A DNA stretch of 64,000 nt from Rhynchopus sp. YZ270_cl-10. Lineage: Eukaryota > Euglenozoa > Diplonemea > Diplonemida > Diplonemidae. A program made the position numbers and the translations under genes. Numbering within the stretch: the first letter of the stretch is position 1; each line of letters begins with the position of its first letter. The DNA is taken from contig OZ037930.1 in assembly GCA_964035575.1 (NCBI GenBank), forward strand, positions 930,001-994,000, written 5' to 3'. The notes beneath the pieces are model-generated. The model had not been told where the DNA came from. It saw only the letters and a program-made list of their open reading frames with translations, and made no database searches. This document shows positions 20,171 through 33,449 of the stretch, piece after piece.

Positions 20171-22000
20171 ACTGAAAGTTGTAAGTGCACACGCCTCTGT
20201 GACGCAGGCACCGGACGTCCGCTTGGTTTTATCGAACCGCAGAGAGGGGCACTTCATTGGCAGGTAATCACAAAAAAAAAAATAAACAAAAGAGAAGTTG
20301 ATAGTGCAAAACGACTCCGGGACGCAGGGCACTGACACCCCTCTACAACTCATAGGTACATTCAATGGGATTCTTTTTGCTCTTTATTTTGAATTATTTT
20401 GAAAAATATTTTGGGATGTGGGTGTGGGGTGTGGGTTGGGGATAAAAAAGAGAGAAAATCGGTGTGTGAAATTTGTGTGTTTTTTTTTTTTTTTTGAGGG
20501 GGGGCAGTGGGTGTGGACTGGGAACGTCTTTTTGCAGTATCGGGGAAAAAACCATTTTTTTTTTTTTTGGTTGCCAAAAAGACAGGGAGAGAAAGAGAGA
20601 GACGGCCTCCTGAAGGAATACATTTCCCCTTACTTCCCAAGGAGGAAGAAAAAAAAAATGGACTATAGCACAGTGCAATAGCCTCACCCAGAAAAGGATG
20701 ACGTGATATATCGATTGAGACAAAAAAGAAAAATGTGACTTGAGATACAAAGCCCTCTCGTGGCAGTGTACCTAAAAAAGGGGGAAATAGGAAAACACTT
20801 TGTCTCGTTTTCGGTACCATTTTTTGGGGGGATTTGGGTTTTGAGGAATTTTTTTCTTTTGTTTTTTTTTTTTTTGTAGCATCGACAATCAGAGTGATGA
20901 TAACTTTGCGCACTTTTTCGCAAATTACACTTTTGTTTGGAATGGGCCTGTTGGGTGAGGATGGGAGGAGGTGTAAAAAAAAGTAAAAAAGAGAAGTTGA
21001 AAGTGCAAACGCCTCACCGTTCATCGGCGGACAGGCACTAAAATAAAATAAAAAATAAAAACCACTCACATAGGAGAACGCAGTTGAGAGTTGCCAGGCG
21101 TTTTGGTTTTGGGCATTTTACATGCAACGTCTGCTGGGTTCACGCAGAAACAATACAAAAAAAATAAAAAATAAAGAAGTACATAAGAAGAAAGGGGTCT
21201 GAAAAGGCGGGTAAACTGTGATGGGATGGGATCCCTACTGAATTTTTTGGGAATGGTGGATTGATTTGCCCACCAATATTTCCCCCCTTGCCATTGATTA
21301 AGTGCAGTGTGTCAGTGACTGTCTTTTTCTTTGACTATCTGGGGGAAGTCTTTTCACGTATCGCCCGACTATGCCCTCTTTTTTCGTATCAGTTCCAGTT
21401 GGTATTTATTGTAGATGCGTCCAGGTGAGACAAACTTAGGGGAGTTCTGGTTTGATACCATATCTTCTCCTAAAAAAAAAAACTAATTCAGTGTTGAAAC
21501 ATAGGGTCTTGTCTGGAGAGGTGCTGTACTTAACAAAATGGCAGGGCAGTTTTACAATATTTGAAAAAAAAAATCAAAAAAAAAAAAAAAAAAAAAGGCA
21601 TAAAAATACAGAAAAAGGTGTGCACACACTGAGCAGTAACAAGAAAAGGATCGAGGTTGAGCTGAGTGTTTGGAGGGGGGGCTGGTGGTAGGGGGGGCAT
21701 GGAGTTATAGAGGTCGGGGGGAGCAGAGTCGTGCAAGGTTAATATAAGTGTGTAGGTATCTAATAACGGCGGATAGCTGGGGTAAAGAAGGTCTTCTTTT
21801 AATTTTTTCTTTGAAAACTTGGTTGTAATTAGTAATTCCCACGCTATGTAATAGGGTGGGGTTTTCAAAAGAAAAGAAGAAGGAAAGCAAAAAAAGGAAG
21901 AGAGAAGTGCAAAACGCCTCCACTGTGCACCAGCAGACGCAGGGCACTAATTCTCTGCGGGTTATCGAACCCTTCATTGCAGAGAAGCACTTCATGGAAA
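20171..22000. other. Gene-free stretch: four B repeats, A, C
   Basis: Contains B at 20173-20260, 20292-20345, 20991-21040 and 21902-21996, A at 20737-20773, an L-like block near 20876 and a short C copy (21810-21852). Poly-T and purine tracts fill the rest. Confidence 0.55.
21902..21996 (+). repeat. Repeat family B, full copy
   Basis: AGAAGTGCAAAACGCCTC, then CAGACGCAGGGCACT, TTCTCTGCGGGTTATCGAA and CAGAGAAGCACTTCA. The outer AGTGC/GCACT and the TCTCTG/CAGAGA pairs give two stems. Full-length partners are at 20173-20260 and 58231-58322; eight further copies are shorter. Confidence 0.75.
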
Positions 22001-22370
22001 AGGAAAAAAAAAGTGAGTTGCGCCTCACCCTTGTTTTTTTTTCAAATGATAAGCTAAAATGCAAACCCAATGAAATGAGTGAAAAACTCACAAAATAAAA
22101 AAAGAAGAAAAAAAAACAAAAGGATGCAAAAAAAAAGCGCAGAAAGAATAGATTTGACAAAAAAATTGACAACTTCAGTTAAAGTTGCCCTTTTTTTTTT
22201 TACGAACATCTTTTTTCATGAAGAAATACAGGGACGCAGGAATCGCGGGACTTGCCATCGATTCCATCGACCCCTAGGGTACGTGGAGAAAGTAGGGTAA
22301 TATTACAGGATCGAGGTAAGACCCTGCAATAGAAGGTATAAAGGGCGGACAGGGGCAGGGGAGGGAAGAG

Positions 22371-22402
<32 letters not shown>

Positions 22403-24713
22403 TACATAGGGAAGGTGTTGGCAGGTGTAAATTTTAGGCAATAAAAGGGGTGTTAGGTGGGGGGGAAAAGGGGAAGGTGGGTCATGCCGGGGAAGACAAA
22501 CCCACCTAAGGCGGGAACGAAGGCCAATGGCAATTGGGACTTCGTTCTTTGTTTTTTTTTTTTTTTTTTTTGGAACCACTTTGTTGTCATATCGACAATC
22601 GCCCCAAGGATACTCAATGTCACATTTTTTTTTTGAGAAAAAAACTTTCTGGTTTCTTTTATTCGGCGGAAGGAAGGAGGGAAGGAGGGAAGGAGGGAAG
22701 GGGGTACAAAAAGAAGGGCGGGAGGGTTTTTTTCTGGGATTTTTGAGTACAAAAAAAAAAAATGTAAGATAAATCTAAGCCACATACTTAGTTACCTTAA
22801 ATGGGAATATGGGAGAGGGGGTTTTTCTGAGGTAATGAGTCAATAAAAAAAAAAGAAAAAGCAAAAAAAGAAGAAGAAAAAAACGGTGAAACCACGGGGT
22901 GGGGGACAGGGGCGATAACACACTAAAAGAGACACAGCGAGAGACAGAGAAAAATGAACTAAAAATCGGGGGGTGGGTTTTCGAACAACGGCTTTCGAGC
23001 AATATCTTTGAACTTAACAAAAAAAAAGACGCCTTTGTCTTGAAAAAGGCAAAATAAAATAAAGGTTGGTGGGATGCATTACACATTTAGACATCTTCCA
23101 CAAAAAAAAAAAAAAGAGAAATTTTGCAGGATGAACGTGCCTCGTGCACTTCATTAATTTAAAAAAAAAATGTTTGATTTTGAGACTCTCTATCAACGGG
23201 ATAGCAGCCACAATTTTTTCTTCACAAGATCCTTAAAAGAGAGCAACACATCATCAATAAAAAAAATAAAATAAAAAAGTAGTAAGATGGACCAAAGCCT
23301 CTCATGCTTAGTCACCTTTAAAAAAAAAGGGGGGGGGGGGGGTGTCGGTACGGTGAAATTGAAGGGGGGAAAGGGTAAACAAAAAACAAAAAAAAACAGC
23401 GGTATAAAATGGCACTTTGCTAACTTTTTCTTTTTCTTTTTTCCTTGAAAAGTTTTTTTTTTTTTTGTTTGGGATTGTGGGTATGGTCTGGCACATCCCA
23501 GTTTCCTTTTATTTTTCTGGGTTAGGACGGTCGAGGAGGTATCCAATGGTCTCAAGGCTCGAGGGGTGAACACGCTTTGATGGATTAATGTGCGAATTCT
23601 TTTATTCCTTCCAAACAATTTTAAAAAAAAACAAAAACACAGCAAGATACCTCTGGTACAGATCTCAAAGGTTTAAAAAAAAATAGGTCTTTTCCAAAAA
23701 GAAACACGAAAAAATACCCAGGGTTACATAAAGGTAAACAAGGTCAACACATTTACTTTTTCTTCATTCCTTTTTTCTGGGGCAAAACTGCCCCCCCAAA
23801 AAAGGGGGAAATCACAATTGTTTTGTTAGGTTCATATACTTTCAGTTCGCGGAATTGAAAGCATTTGAGAGGGCCAACACAATGCACAATTGTTTTGTAA
23901 AAAAATGTGCCCCACGAGCAATGGGGAGCAACACAGAATGACATGACATGTGGCATCTTTTTTTTGACATGTCATTGACATGACGTGTGCACATGGCATA
24001 ACGATGTGTGTACAGAGAAAATACAACTAACACGTACCACATATCATGATGACATGTGCACATATGTAATCGCTTTCACCATGTCATATGACATGTGGCC
24101 GTGCGTATATCGTCATATTATTGTAGAAAATAAAAAAGAGAAACAAATGGAATAACAATGAGTGGATTCAGGCCCTTTTTCTTCTTTTAATTGGTGCGAT
24201 AGGGTCTCGTGGGCAAAAAATAGTAATAAAAATGAGGAAATGGCATTGGAGTGGGGAGAAAAAAAACATGGGGGGTGGTAGCGAGGCGTATTGAGAGGCA
24301 AAATAACAATTAAATGACAGATCCCAAAAAAATGGGCACTTTTGTGAACTTCTAGTGCAGGCAGAACAGCTGGTTTCAGCCACACCACAAAATGAAAAAA
24401 CAAAAAAAACTCGCCTCCACGTTAAGAGAGACGGGTGGGAGTTCGCGTGATTGTGGGAGTCATGTCCCGAAGGGTGATTTTTGTTTTTGTTTTTTTTAAA
24501 CTTGGTTGTATTAGTGTAGCCACCCTAGAGTGTGTTCCACTATTTTTTCTCTTCCTGTGCGAAAGCACAAAAAAAAAGGGGGGAATCCTTTGGGAGATGA
24601 GCGGTCCATTGGAAATATAAGATTTTTTTTTATAAAAAATGGAGGTTATGAAAAAGTGGTCAGTAATACCACTAAGGATCGCAGTCTTATTCCAGTTTTT
24701 TTTGTTACGTTCT

Positions 24714-24757
<44 letters not shown>

Positions 24758-26346
24758 TAAATTTTATGAAAGAATATTTTATGCGCAAATGAGCGTTATA
24801 CTGAGAAACTGGAGAGGAAGAGGGGAAAAGGTTTTTCCTTGAAGCGTTGTAAGCCTTGCGGACGCATCAAAAGTAGTGGGTGTTCAAAACGGCAAAACAG
24901 ACGAGCTACAACAGTTTTTTTAAAAAAATTTAGTAAAAAAAAAACAAGTTGAAATAAATGAATTTGCTCATGTCAACAGATATCTTTGAATCAAGCCCTG
25001 GTATGGTAGTGGCACAAAGTGATATGAGACTAAAAAGAGGGAAGAAAAAAACGAGTTTATCAACAAAACAAGCGGGTGGGAAGGGATGCTGGGGTTTTTT
25101 AAAAAAAATTCTTTTTGATTACTTTCGATTAGTGAATTAGTAAAGAACATCTGAAGGTGCTCTCTTTACTGAAAAGCTTTCTTTTTTTTTCTTCTTTTCC
25201 TTGTTACTGGTTTCTGTGAGGTACAGGATTGGCAAAAAAAAATAGGGTGTCTAGTGGGCAGGGAATTTGGCTGGACTACGTGGAAAAAAACAGCTGGTCG
25301 GTTGGAGGGAAGAAGCTAACCAATAACAAAGATAAAGAAAAAATATTGCTAAAAAAAACACACACAATAAACAAAGATAAGTCCCGACATGCACAGACAC
25401 CCATCAGGCACGAACAGGCACTTCATCATTGACAAAAGTAAAAGGGGTTGAAAGTGGTACGGGGAAAATGCCCCCCACTTAAAAGGTACTGTGAAAAGGA
25501 GGTGAAAAAAACTGGAAAAAAAAATGTAAGCACAACAAAAAAAAAACAAAGCAAGAGGCAGTGCCGGTGGGGCGGGATGCCGAAAACACTACTTAGTCAG
25601 AGTCATGACTACAGTGTAGGTTGCTGTGTGTGTGTGGGGGTGGGAGGAAATAGATGCAGGTGAACAACGCAAAAGAGACCATCTGCCCGCCCCTGCTGGA
25701 CAGCGATCCAAACAAGAAAAGAAAAGTTTATAAGCTGATACTAAGCCTCTCATGCTTAGTCACCTTAAAAAAGAAATATAAAAATAATGCAGGCGGCTTC
25801 CCGAAGGACCCACAGCCATGCGAAAAGCAATCTCCAAGTGGGAAGGGAGGGAGGGAGGAAGGTGGGCAACACTACATGAATGGTTGTATTGTGATAATTG
25901 CCCATCATAATATCATACACAATACATACTGTAGCGCGCCTACCTGCCACCCGGGGGAGGAATATGTCAAAGCACTGCCGTCCTATTTTTTCTTGCGTGC
26001 TTCCGAGGAAAACAAAAAAAAAAAAACCACGTTGTAATGAGTACGGTTGCCACTGTACGGGCGTGCTTACAACGAGTTTTGGAAAAGGGGTGGTATGTGA
26101 GTGGGGGTGCGCTGAGTAATTAGGTTTGCTTTGTTTTTATAGGCTAAAAAAAAAAAAATCCCCTCTACACGCCCAAACATAATTTACTATGTGTTTGTAA
26201 AAGCATTACATCTGGCGTTCGTTTCTTTTTTTTGCCTTCAAAGTCTTCATACAGAGTTTACAATTAGAAGTGTCCTACATCAATAGTGACACAGAAACAT
26301 GGCATCCGTGCTGACACTTTCCCCTAGGCAATTATCAGGGGACACT
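22001..26346. other. Gene-free stretch: homopolymers, L, D, F, C, D repeats
   Basis: Contains a GA microsatellite (about 22376-22402), L (22567-22625), D (22763-22800, 23278-23320, 25726-25769), F (23125-23160), a TGACATG-rich tract (23930-24110), C (24496-24546), a 42-base poly-T (24715-24756) and a G MITE fragment (25878-25935). No coding sequence is recognised. Confidence 0.55.
24715..24756 (+). repeat. 42-base poly-T run
   Basis: The longest homopolymer in the window, with no interruption. It may mark the tail of an inserted element or be slippage-prone sequence. Confidence 0.9.
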
Positions 26347-26468
26347 CCTAGACATACCTAGAAGACGAATACGTATTCGCCCTATATTCGGATCCCAAAA
26401 TTCCTGGGCCATATTCGCCCTCTCGGATATAGGGTGAATACGAAATTCTCCTTCTAGGTATGCCTAGG
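26347..26468. mobile_element. Palindromic MITE-like element
   Basis: Inverted arms CCTAGACATACCTAGAAG...CGTATTCGCCCTATATTCG and, from the other side, CCTAGGCATACCTAGAAG...CGTATTCACCCTATATCCG, about 122 bp in all. It is single-copy in the window and target duplications are not clear. Confidence 0.6.
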
Positions 26469-29400
26469 ATAGGGGAAACAGCCCAGAGTAAAAAGAAAGT
26501 TTTATTATTTTTCAAATACTTTTATTGTTCTACTGAATAGAAAAAGGGTATATAATAGGGTATTGGTGATTTTCCCAAAGGAGGAAGCTGAAAATAACAA
26601 AATAAGAACTTTAAATTAGCACAATTGTATCTTTAGAACCCTGCACTCAGGGAAGGGAGGAAAAAAAAACGGTTTTTTTTTCTCTCCCCTTGCAAATCGC
26701 ATTATCACTGATGGAATAAAAAAGTTGGGGGGAAAAAACAAAGAAAAATTAAAAGAGTGCAGGGCACAATTAATTTGTTAATTTTGTAGACAGTCTTCAC
26801 TGTAATATACTTCTAATAACGTAAGGGGTTTTTGTGAGGGAGAGGAGGCAACCAATAAAAAGAAAAAGGAGTAGAATCTGACTTCAGGATATGACTGTGT
26901 CTTTGTCCCGTATGGAAAAAGACAATATGAATGAAACAACAACAACAACAACAAAATAAAAAAGGGAAAGAAAAGGAAGTTTTGGTGATATAAAATCTTC
27001 CATTTTATTTGTGAAAAATAAATTTTATAAAATAAACACTGTGGCTGACGGGGGTGATTCGCACTTCTTTGCACCCCCCTCCTATTTAGCCACACCATTA
27101 AGTTAAGACAACTTTTTTTATTTCGTCTATCACTTTGCAAAAGTTGTTGTACCCTTTTTTTTTTTTTTTTTTTTTCTCTCGCTGCATAAGTTTGAATGAG
27201 GGAGGTTAATACAAATACTGAATGAAAAAGAAAGAAGAAAAAAAAAAACAATTTACAGGCAACACACCTTCTGTCGATTCTATTTCCTCTTTTTGCCAAA
27301 TGCTTGGTATTACTATGAGGGTATATTTCAAAAAAAACAAAAATGAAGAAAATAAAACTAAAAAAAAATTGATACAATAGCTGAATGGGAAGAGGGAAGG
27401 GAGAGGGTATTTTTGGGGAAGGATGCGGGGGGGGAAACTAACAATACCAGGACAAAAAAAATAAAACAAAAAATAAAAAAAAAATAAAAATAAAACTTGA
27501 AAGAAAGATGAATGTGCCTTGTTGCGCACAGTCATCTTGAATCCTGGGGGGGGGGTCGAGGGGGGGGGGAAAAGGAAGGGAAAAAATAAAAATAAAAAAG
27601 AAAACGCTGTTGAGAAGGAGACGGTAGAGAGTTTGTGTTTTGTTTGTTTTTTTTGAAAACTTTGATTGTATTAGCGTAGTCATCCGAGGATGAGCTCCAC
27701 CAAATACCATTTTGTTTTTCTGATAAATTGTTGGAGTAGTGTAGTGTGCCTCGGTTGTGTTGCCACGGTTGTTGCAATCTCCACTTTTCCTTTTGTTGCG
27801 ATAGACTATCACCCACAACGGGGGCAAGTTCTGTACTTTTTTTTTTTTTTTTTGAAAACTTGGTTGTATTAGTGTAGACACCCGAGGATGAACTCCACTA
27901 TACTATTTTTTATTCATTTTTTTTTGCCAAACTAAAGATGAGAAAAACGCCATCGCTGTGTTAGTCACCTAAAAAATGATGGGGTAAAAAAGCTAGGAAG
28001 ATGAAAGGGGAGGGGAGAGAGAGAGAGAGAGAGAGGCACGTACGACACAGAAAACCCATCTTTTTTAAATCCGAAGAAAAAAGAGGGGGAAAAGAAGAAG
28101 TGCTTAGGGAGGGGAGGGCTCCCCTTGCTGCATGATACCTAAAGGGTAGAACGTTTTTTGCCTAGCCCTTTTGTGCTTTGCCTTTTCCTTTATATTGAAA
28201 ACTTGGTTGTATTAGTGTAGACACCCGAGGATGAACTCCACTAACTTTATATTTTTTCTTCCTTTTTTTTCTTTGGGATATTGCAGTGATGGCTCCCTCT
28301 GTTTTCTGCATCGCATCTTCTCCCGAAAGGGGGGGGGTAGCTGATATTACCTTTACGTAGTCCCCGAGATATTTTCCCTTGGACCTGTTACGGGCAGTTG
28401 TGTCACAGCATTTTTTTTTTTTATGAGTGGCGCTCACTTGCGGTCTCACTTTGAGTTGAGTTGACTCAAAAGATGAGTCAAATCGACACTTAGGGGGGAG
28501 GGGGGAAAGCGTGGGAAAAAGGGGGGGGGAAAAGAAGGAAAAAAAAATGGTAGTTATTGATGCAGACACCTCCTAACTGACCCACGTACGATGCCAGCCA
28601 TTTGGATGAAAGCACAAAAAAAAAAAAAGAAAAAGGGTGAGCATTAATTTCACCTAAAGCGGGTTGAGCTATTTGCACCAAACAAAGAAGAAAAAAATGA
28701 GGGGGTAACGGGAGGAAGAGTAAAAATGGATGTATAAGTGTCTTAGGATGGTTTTATCATCTCAAGATACGACAAAATAGCTATATTTTGACAGAATTGT
28801 GATGGTAAAAATGCCATCAGAAGAAACCCTGCATCCACCATTGGGGAAGGGGAAGAGGGGGGGGAAGCTGAGACGGTAATAATCTTCTTGTGGGTTCATT
28901 GGCTTTCATCCTGGACAGACGTTCTTTTGGTTGCTCTTCTCAAAAAAAAAAGAGGCCAAAAAAAAAAAAAAAAAATGAACTTCGTGTTTACCGATCCGTG
29001 TTCCCCCCTTTTCCTTCAGTTCGTCGGGGGTATTTTGGAAACTTTTTTGAAAAAATTGAAAAATTGAAAAATTGACAAAGTGTAGTACGCACCCCACCTG
29101 TGTGAACTCCACGCAATTTGTACGGTCACCAAAAAAAAAAAAAAAAAAAGGTGATCTTCACTGTGCTTATTCATTGTTACGAAACCGCTGATGGCACAAT
29201 AATAGTTTTTTTTTAAATCTATCCGCCATTCAGACAGTTCACAGTCCAGACTTCAGTATATATTTTTTTGTGAGTTAAAAAGTCCTGAAAGATTTCTCTC
29301 AGTGTATCAATTTCATCACACCTTTTTTTTTTTGAAACTCTTTTGCTCACCATGCTTCGTACTAAGGTTAGGATTCCTTGGGAATTTCCAAACAGCACAA

Positions 29401-29577
29401 AAAAAAAAGTTTGTAAGATGAACCTGAGCCTTTCGTGCTCAGGCACCTTAAAAAAAACAGCCTATTTTCCCCACCTACGGTAGTACGACATTCACACATA
29501 AGTACATACCCTTTCTTAGACTTAAACACTATTCCATACAAGAATTTACCCCCCTCATAATTGATTTCAAAACACAG

Positions 29578-29676
29578 CACTCCAAGTATGGCGTCCATAA
29601 AAAAGGTTCGCCAAATTACCCACAAAAATCCCAAAAAATTCGCCAAACTTATTTGGACGCCAAGTTTCTTGGAGTA
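29578..29676. mobile_element. Stowaway-like MITE (copy 2)
   Basis: Ends ACTCCAAGTATGGCGTCCA and, inverted, AGTACTCCAAGAAACTTGG followed by CGTCCAAA. About 99 bp. The right TA is intact, the left reads CA. The inner CGTCCA blocks and length match copy 1 at 18884. Confidence 0.6.
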
Positions 29677-30008
29677 CTTTACGTGGAGACTCTCTCCTTG
29701 AAGCCAGAGTATCGCCAGAGACATTATTATTTTTTTTTTTTTCGGAAGTGAAATCAACTACTGCACCGCCCCAAAAGGGAGGGGGGAGATGCTGGGACAG
29801 TGCAAAACTTCGAATAAATGGGGGAAGGGAAAGCTGTGCACGGGGAAGTACGATGCCCCTATGCGTCTGTGGGATTAGTGTAGCGTGTGTTGACTTTTTT
29901 TTGTTCTGAAAAAAAAGATTTTTTTTTTTTTTTTTTTTTTTGAAAAATTGTTGGAGTAGTGTAGTTGCCTCGGTTGTGTTGCCACAGTTGTGCAATCTCC
30001 ACTGTTTT

Positions 30009-30050
30009 TTTGTAAGATGAAAGTGCCTCTCGTGCACACACATCTTTTAA
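30009..30050 (+). repeat. Repeat family F hairpin
   Basis: AAGATGAAAGTGCCTCTCGTGCACACACATCTT: AAGATG pairs with CATCTT and GTGC with GCAC over a CTCTC loop. Other copies are at 13759, 23125, 27499, 31449, 36641, 61766 and 62316. Confidence 0.75.
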
Positions 30051-32080
30051 AAAAACCCTGGTTGTATTAGTGTAACACGCCCAGAGATTTTGTCTCTCTC
30101 TCTCTCTCCTATACCTTGTTTTAAAGCTCCATTCCCGTCGTAATTTCCACGTTTTTTCTTTCCCCGTCAAATTTATGGGAGAGGAGAAGGGTTCAGAATC
30201 GGAAAAAAGCAGCTCGCTTGATTACGATCCTCCAAAGAGGTTTTGGACAACCTTCACTATCACCACGGCATCCATAATCCCTTAAACCAGAACCTGCCCT
30301 CCGGAGTTAAAAAAATACCCCCTTCCCTTTCCCATCTCTTACCGCCCTTAATTTTAAGGGCACTCTAAAAATTATGGGCTTAATTTATTACTATGAGAAG
30401 AGGGGCTTTTTGTAGTTTCGACAATCACCTGTCCGAGGACGGGTTCTGTACACAAAGTCGCCCGAAAGCTAAAATTTTCTCCCTTTTAAAAAAAAAAAAA
30501 AGGAAGAAAATTTGATGAATAATGCCTCACAGGACAGTGTGGACATATTTACCAATTTCGGCAATTTTTTTTTTTTTTGGGTAAATCCATCTAGTGATGG
30601 GACTAAGTTTGTTGGTGTGTATTGCCAGGGTATGTCGGTATGTTTAAATGGGGTCTTCTCTCTCAGAGCGCAATGTATGTGGGGATAAAATAGGGGGGAA
30701 AAAAAACGGCGAAAAGTTTATTTAATACTAGATGAATCTAAGACTTTGCTTAGGTTACCTAAACAAAGAGAAATTGTAATGGAAGTGCAAACGACGCTGT
30801 GGACGAACCCTCCGCTTGGGTTTATTGAACCGCAGAAGGGAGGGGATGGCACTTCAATGAAAAGAAGAAGAAAAAAAAAAGCCGACCGGAAAAATTGTAC
30901 AAATCAATGCCGTTGTGATGGATATCAAGACGTCACCATGTAGTGACATGAGACATAAGGAAACCTTGTTCTGACCGTAAAGGAACGATTCTTGAAAAGA
31001 AAGGGGAAAAAAGTGAAGTTATTAATGCAGGCACCTCCGACTGACCCACGTACGATGCCAGCCATCCGGATGAAAGCACAACTACCAAAAAAGTAAGGCT
31101 AAAGAAAAAGGAAACGAAAATTGTTTCATATACTAACTATTCTACTGAATAGAAGGTATACTAGGGTCTAAATGTACCCAAACTTTTTTGAAAAAGAAAA
31201 CGAAAATTGATAAATGCCGCTGTGGGGGGGGGGGGGGGGGGAAACAACAGATGGGGGGGAAGTTTCTTTGTATCGACGAAAAGAGAAAAAGAAAAAAAAA
31301 AGGGGGGGTAAAGTTGATAACGTATGGTGAAATATGCCTGGGCATATAACTCTCAAGAAGAAAAAGAAAAAGAGAAGTTGAAAGTGCAAACGCCTCACCG
31401 TTCGTAGGCGAGACGCAGACACTGGAGGGGGAAAAAAATAATAAAGTTTTGAAGAATGAATGTGACTCACAGATGCGCACACATCCACACCTTTTATTTA
31501 TTTTGAAAGAAAAAAAAAAGAAAAAATCGTTTTGTAAGATGAACCTAAGCCGTCGCTGTGCTCAGTCACCTTAGCACAGTCGTTACCACGTGAAGAGAGA
31601 AAACCCCCTTTTTTTTTCTCTCCCCCATAATAAAAAATTCATAAAAACAATCGGTGCTCGAAAAACAAAAAAAAAAAATAGATATGGTGTGACTGGATGG
31701 GACAAAGGGGTAAGGAAAGATTTTGAGTTCGGTTGACCTGCAGCAGCGTGCATCCGATAACGCTCTGCCTGCAGCATACGTGGCCACAAAAAAAAAGGGG
31801 GGGGGAACATCGAATGAACGGGGGGGAAATTCCGGCCATTGCCTGAGCGTATTCAGACACTCAAAAAACCCTCCTTATATCCATTTCGAGGTTCACATCC
31901 TGATGGGGGAAAAGATAAATACATGATATTGTCTCACAAAAAAAAAAAAAAAAGCACAGTAGATCTAAAACATAGGGGGTGGTTTGTTGCTGTGGTTATG
32001 TTTTGTTCTTCATGTTTTTTTTTTCTTTGCTGTTTTGGCTGAATACTTCCTGGGAGGGTCGAATAATGGGACCCGGTCTA

Positions 32081-32192
32081 GTGATTGGCAAAATTGTGAT
32101 AATTCCCCATCATAATATCATAATACACAACACAGCTGTATTGTGTATTATGATATTATGATGAAACAATTATCACAATACAGCCAAATCAC
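32081..32192. mobile_element. Palindromic MITE family G, best copy, TA-flanked
   Basis: 112 bp between TA dinucleotides (32079-32080 and 32193-32194). Ends are GTGATTGGC and, inverted, GTGATTTGGC. The arms hold TTGTGATAATT and CATAATATCATAATACAC and meet at CAGCTG, so the element folds on itself almost completely. There is no coding capacity. Confidence 0.8.
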
Positions 32193-32643
32193 TAACCCAA
32201 TCCCACTTAATCCCCCCCCAGTAAAAAGGTGGGTAAATACAGTTGTATTTTCCTGTTTTCTTTGCTTTTTTTTTTTTTTGGCGCAAAAATGGGAGGAGGA
32301 GAAGGAGGGGAGAGTATTGACTGACAGATCACTAAGATACCTTCAGAAAGGGGGGGAGAAAAGGGGGGGAACTTCCAAAAAAAAAATTTTTAACAAAACG
32401 ACGCAAAAAGTTGTTTCATGAGGGGAGTGCTTCAGGGGAAGGGAGGAAAGCGGTGGGTATTTTTATTTTTTTTTTTGGGGGGACGAAAGTGGTTTCAAAT
32501 GGGCGGGGGAGGAGGAGGGGGGTGGGAATGGGAGAGGATGGGCATGGGGTAGGGGGGAAGATGGAGGATAATAAAAAAAAAAAAATATCAAAGAGTGCTT
32601 TGGCTTACCACAGAATATTTGCACATCTTTACTTCGTGTGTGT

Positions 32644-32677
<34 letters not shown>

Positions 32678-33449
32678 TTTGGTGGGAATAGGGAGAAGAT
32701 CGTAAATGTGAGGCAACCCCAATGAGACTGAAAGGTGTGCTCACAAAAAAAGATCTTAGGGGACTTTTTTTTTTTTGATTTTCAATTCGGTTGAAAACCA
32801 GAAAAAAGAAAAAAGAAAAAGAAAGTCGCTCAGGATATTCACGGTACCCATGTTTTGTTGATGAAGCATAAATCAGAAATGCGTGGAAGGAAAAAAAAAA
32901 AAAGAATCCATCGCGGAGGTTGCAGAGAGGAAGGGGGGTGATTGGTGTTGCTTTTTTTTTTTTTTTTTTTTTTTGACTTTCAAAAAAAAAAAAAAGAAAA
33001 GAAATTAACGCGGTGAAAGGCGGAATTGCCTCGCGTTTTTTTTTTTTTTTTTGCCTTTTTTTGCTTTGTTTTCTGTTTTGGAGGGGGGGGAAATGTCTAT
33101 CAATTCAAGTCAGTTTGGGACCAACATTAGGACACATATCAGACATACCATACACCCATTCTGATCTCACAGAAAAAAAATGTTGTGTCACCTGAAAGCT
33201 GCGATACTTTTGGACACACAGACACTATTCCATTTTAAAAAAAATGGTTTCGCCAAGATGAACAAACCCCCCCTAAGTTGTTTGACTCACCTCAAAAAGG
33301 GTTATTTTCTTTCCCCTTGAAAAAAAAAAAAGAAGAAGAAGAAAAAAAAAAACAGATGCGGCGGCACTTAGGTGTGCTCTCCACCATTTTTCCTATAAAT
33401 ATGCCCTTTTCCCCCCTTGAGGGTTTCTCACCATCCCCTTGCTTCCTAG

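Larger units (their letters stand above)
26469..33449. other. Gene-free stretch dense in hairpin repeats
   Basis: C at 27653-27703, 27852-27905, 28195-28245, 30056-30105. C' at 27722-27788 and 29941-30007. L at 27792-27838 and 30411-30472. D at 27935-27975, 29408-29451, 30723-30763, 31530-31575. F at 27499-27540, 30009-30050, 31449-31492. E at 28550-28619 and 31016-31085. B at 30781-30858 and 31371-31424. A Stowaway-like element at 29578-29676 and a G MITE at 32081-32192. Poly-T and poly-G runs fill the rest. No gene is supported. Confidence 0.55.

Noticed and set aside
20362-21069. Minus-strand 235-codon frame
   Set aside because: It consists of translated poly-T/poly-A tracts and repeats B and A, with no domain.
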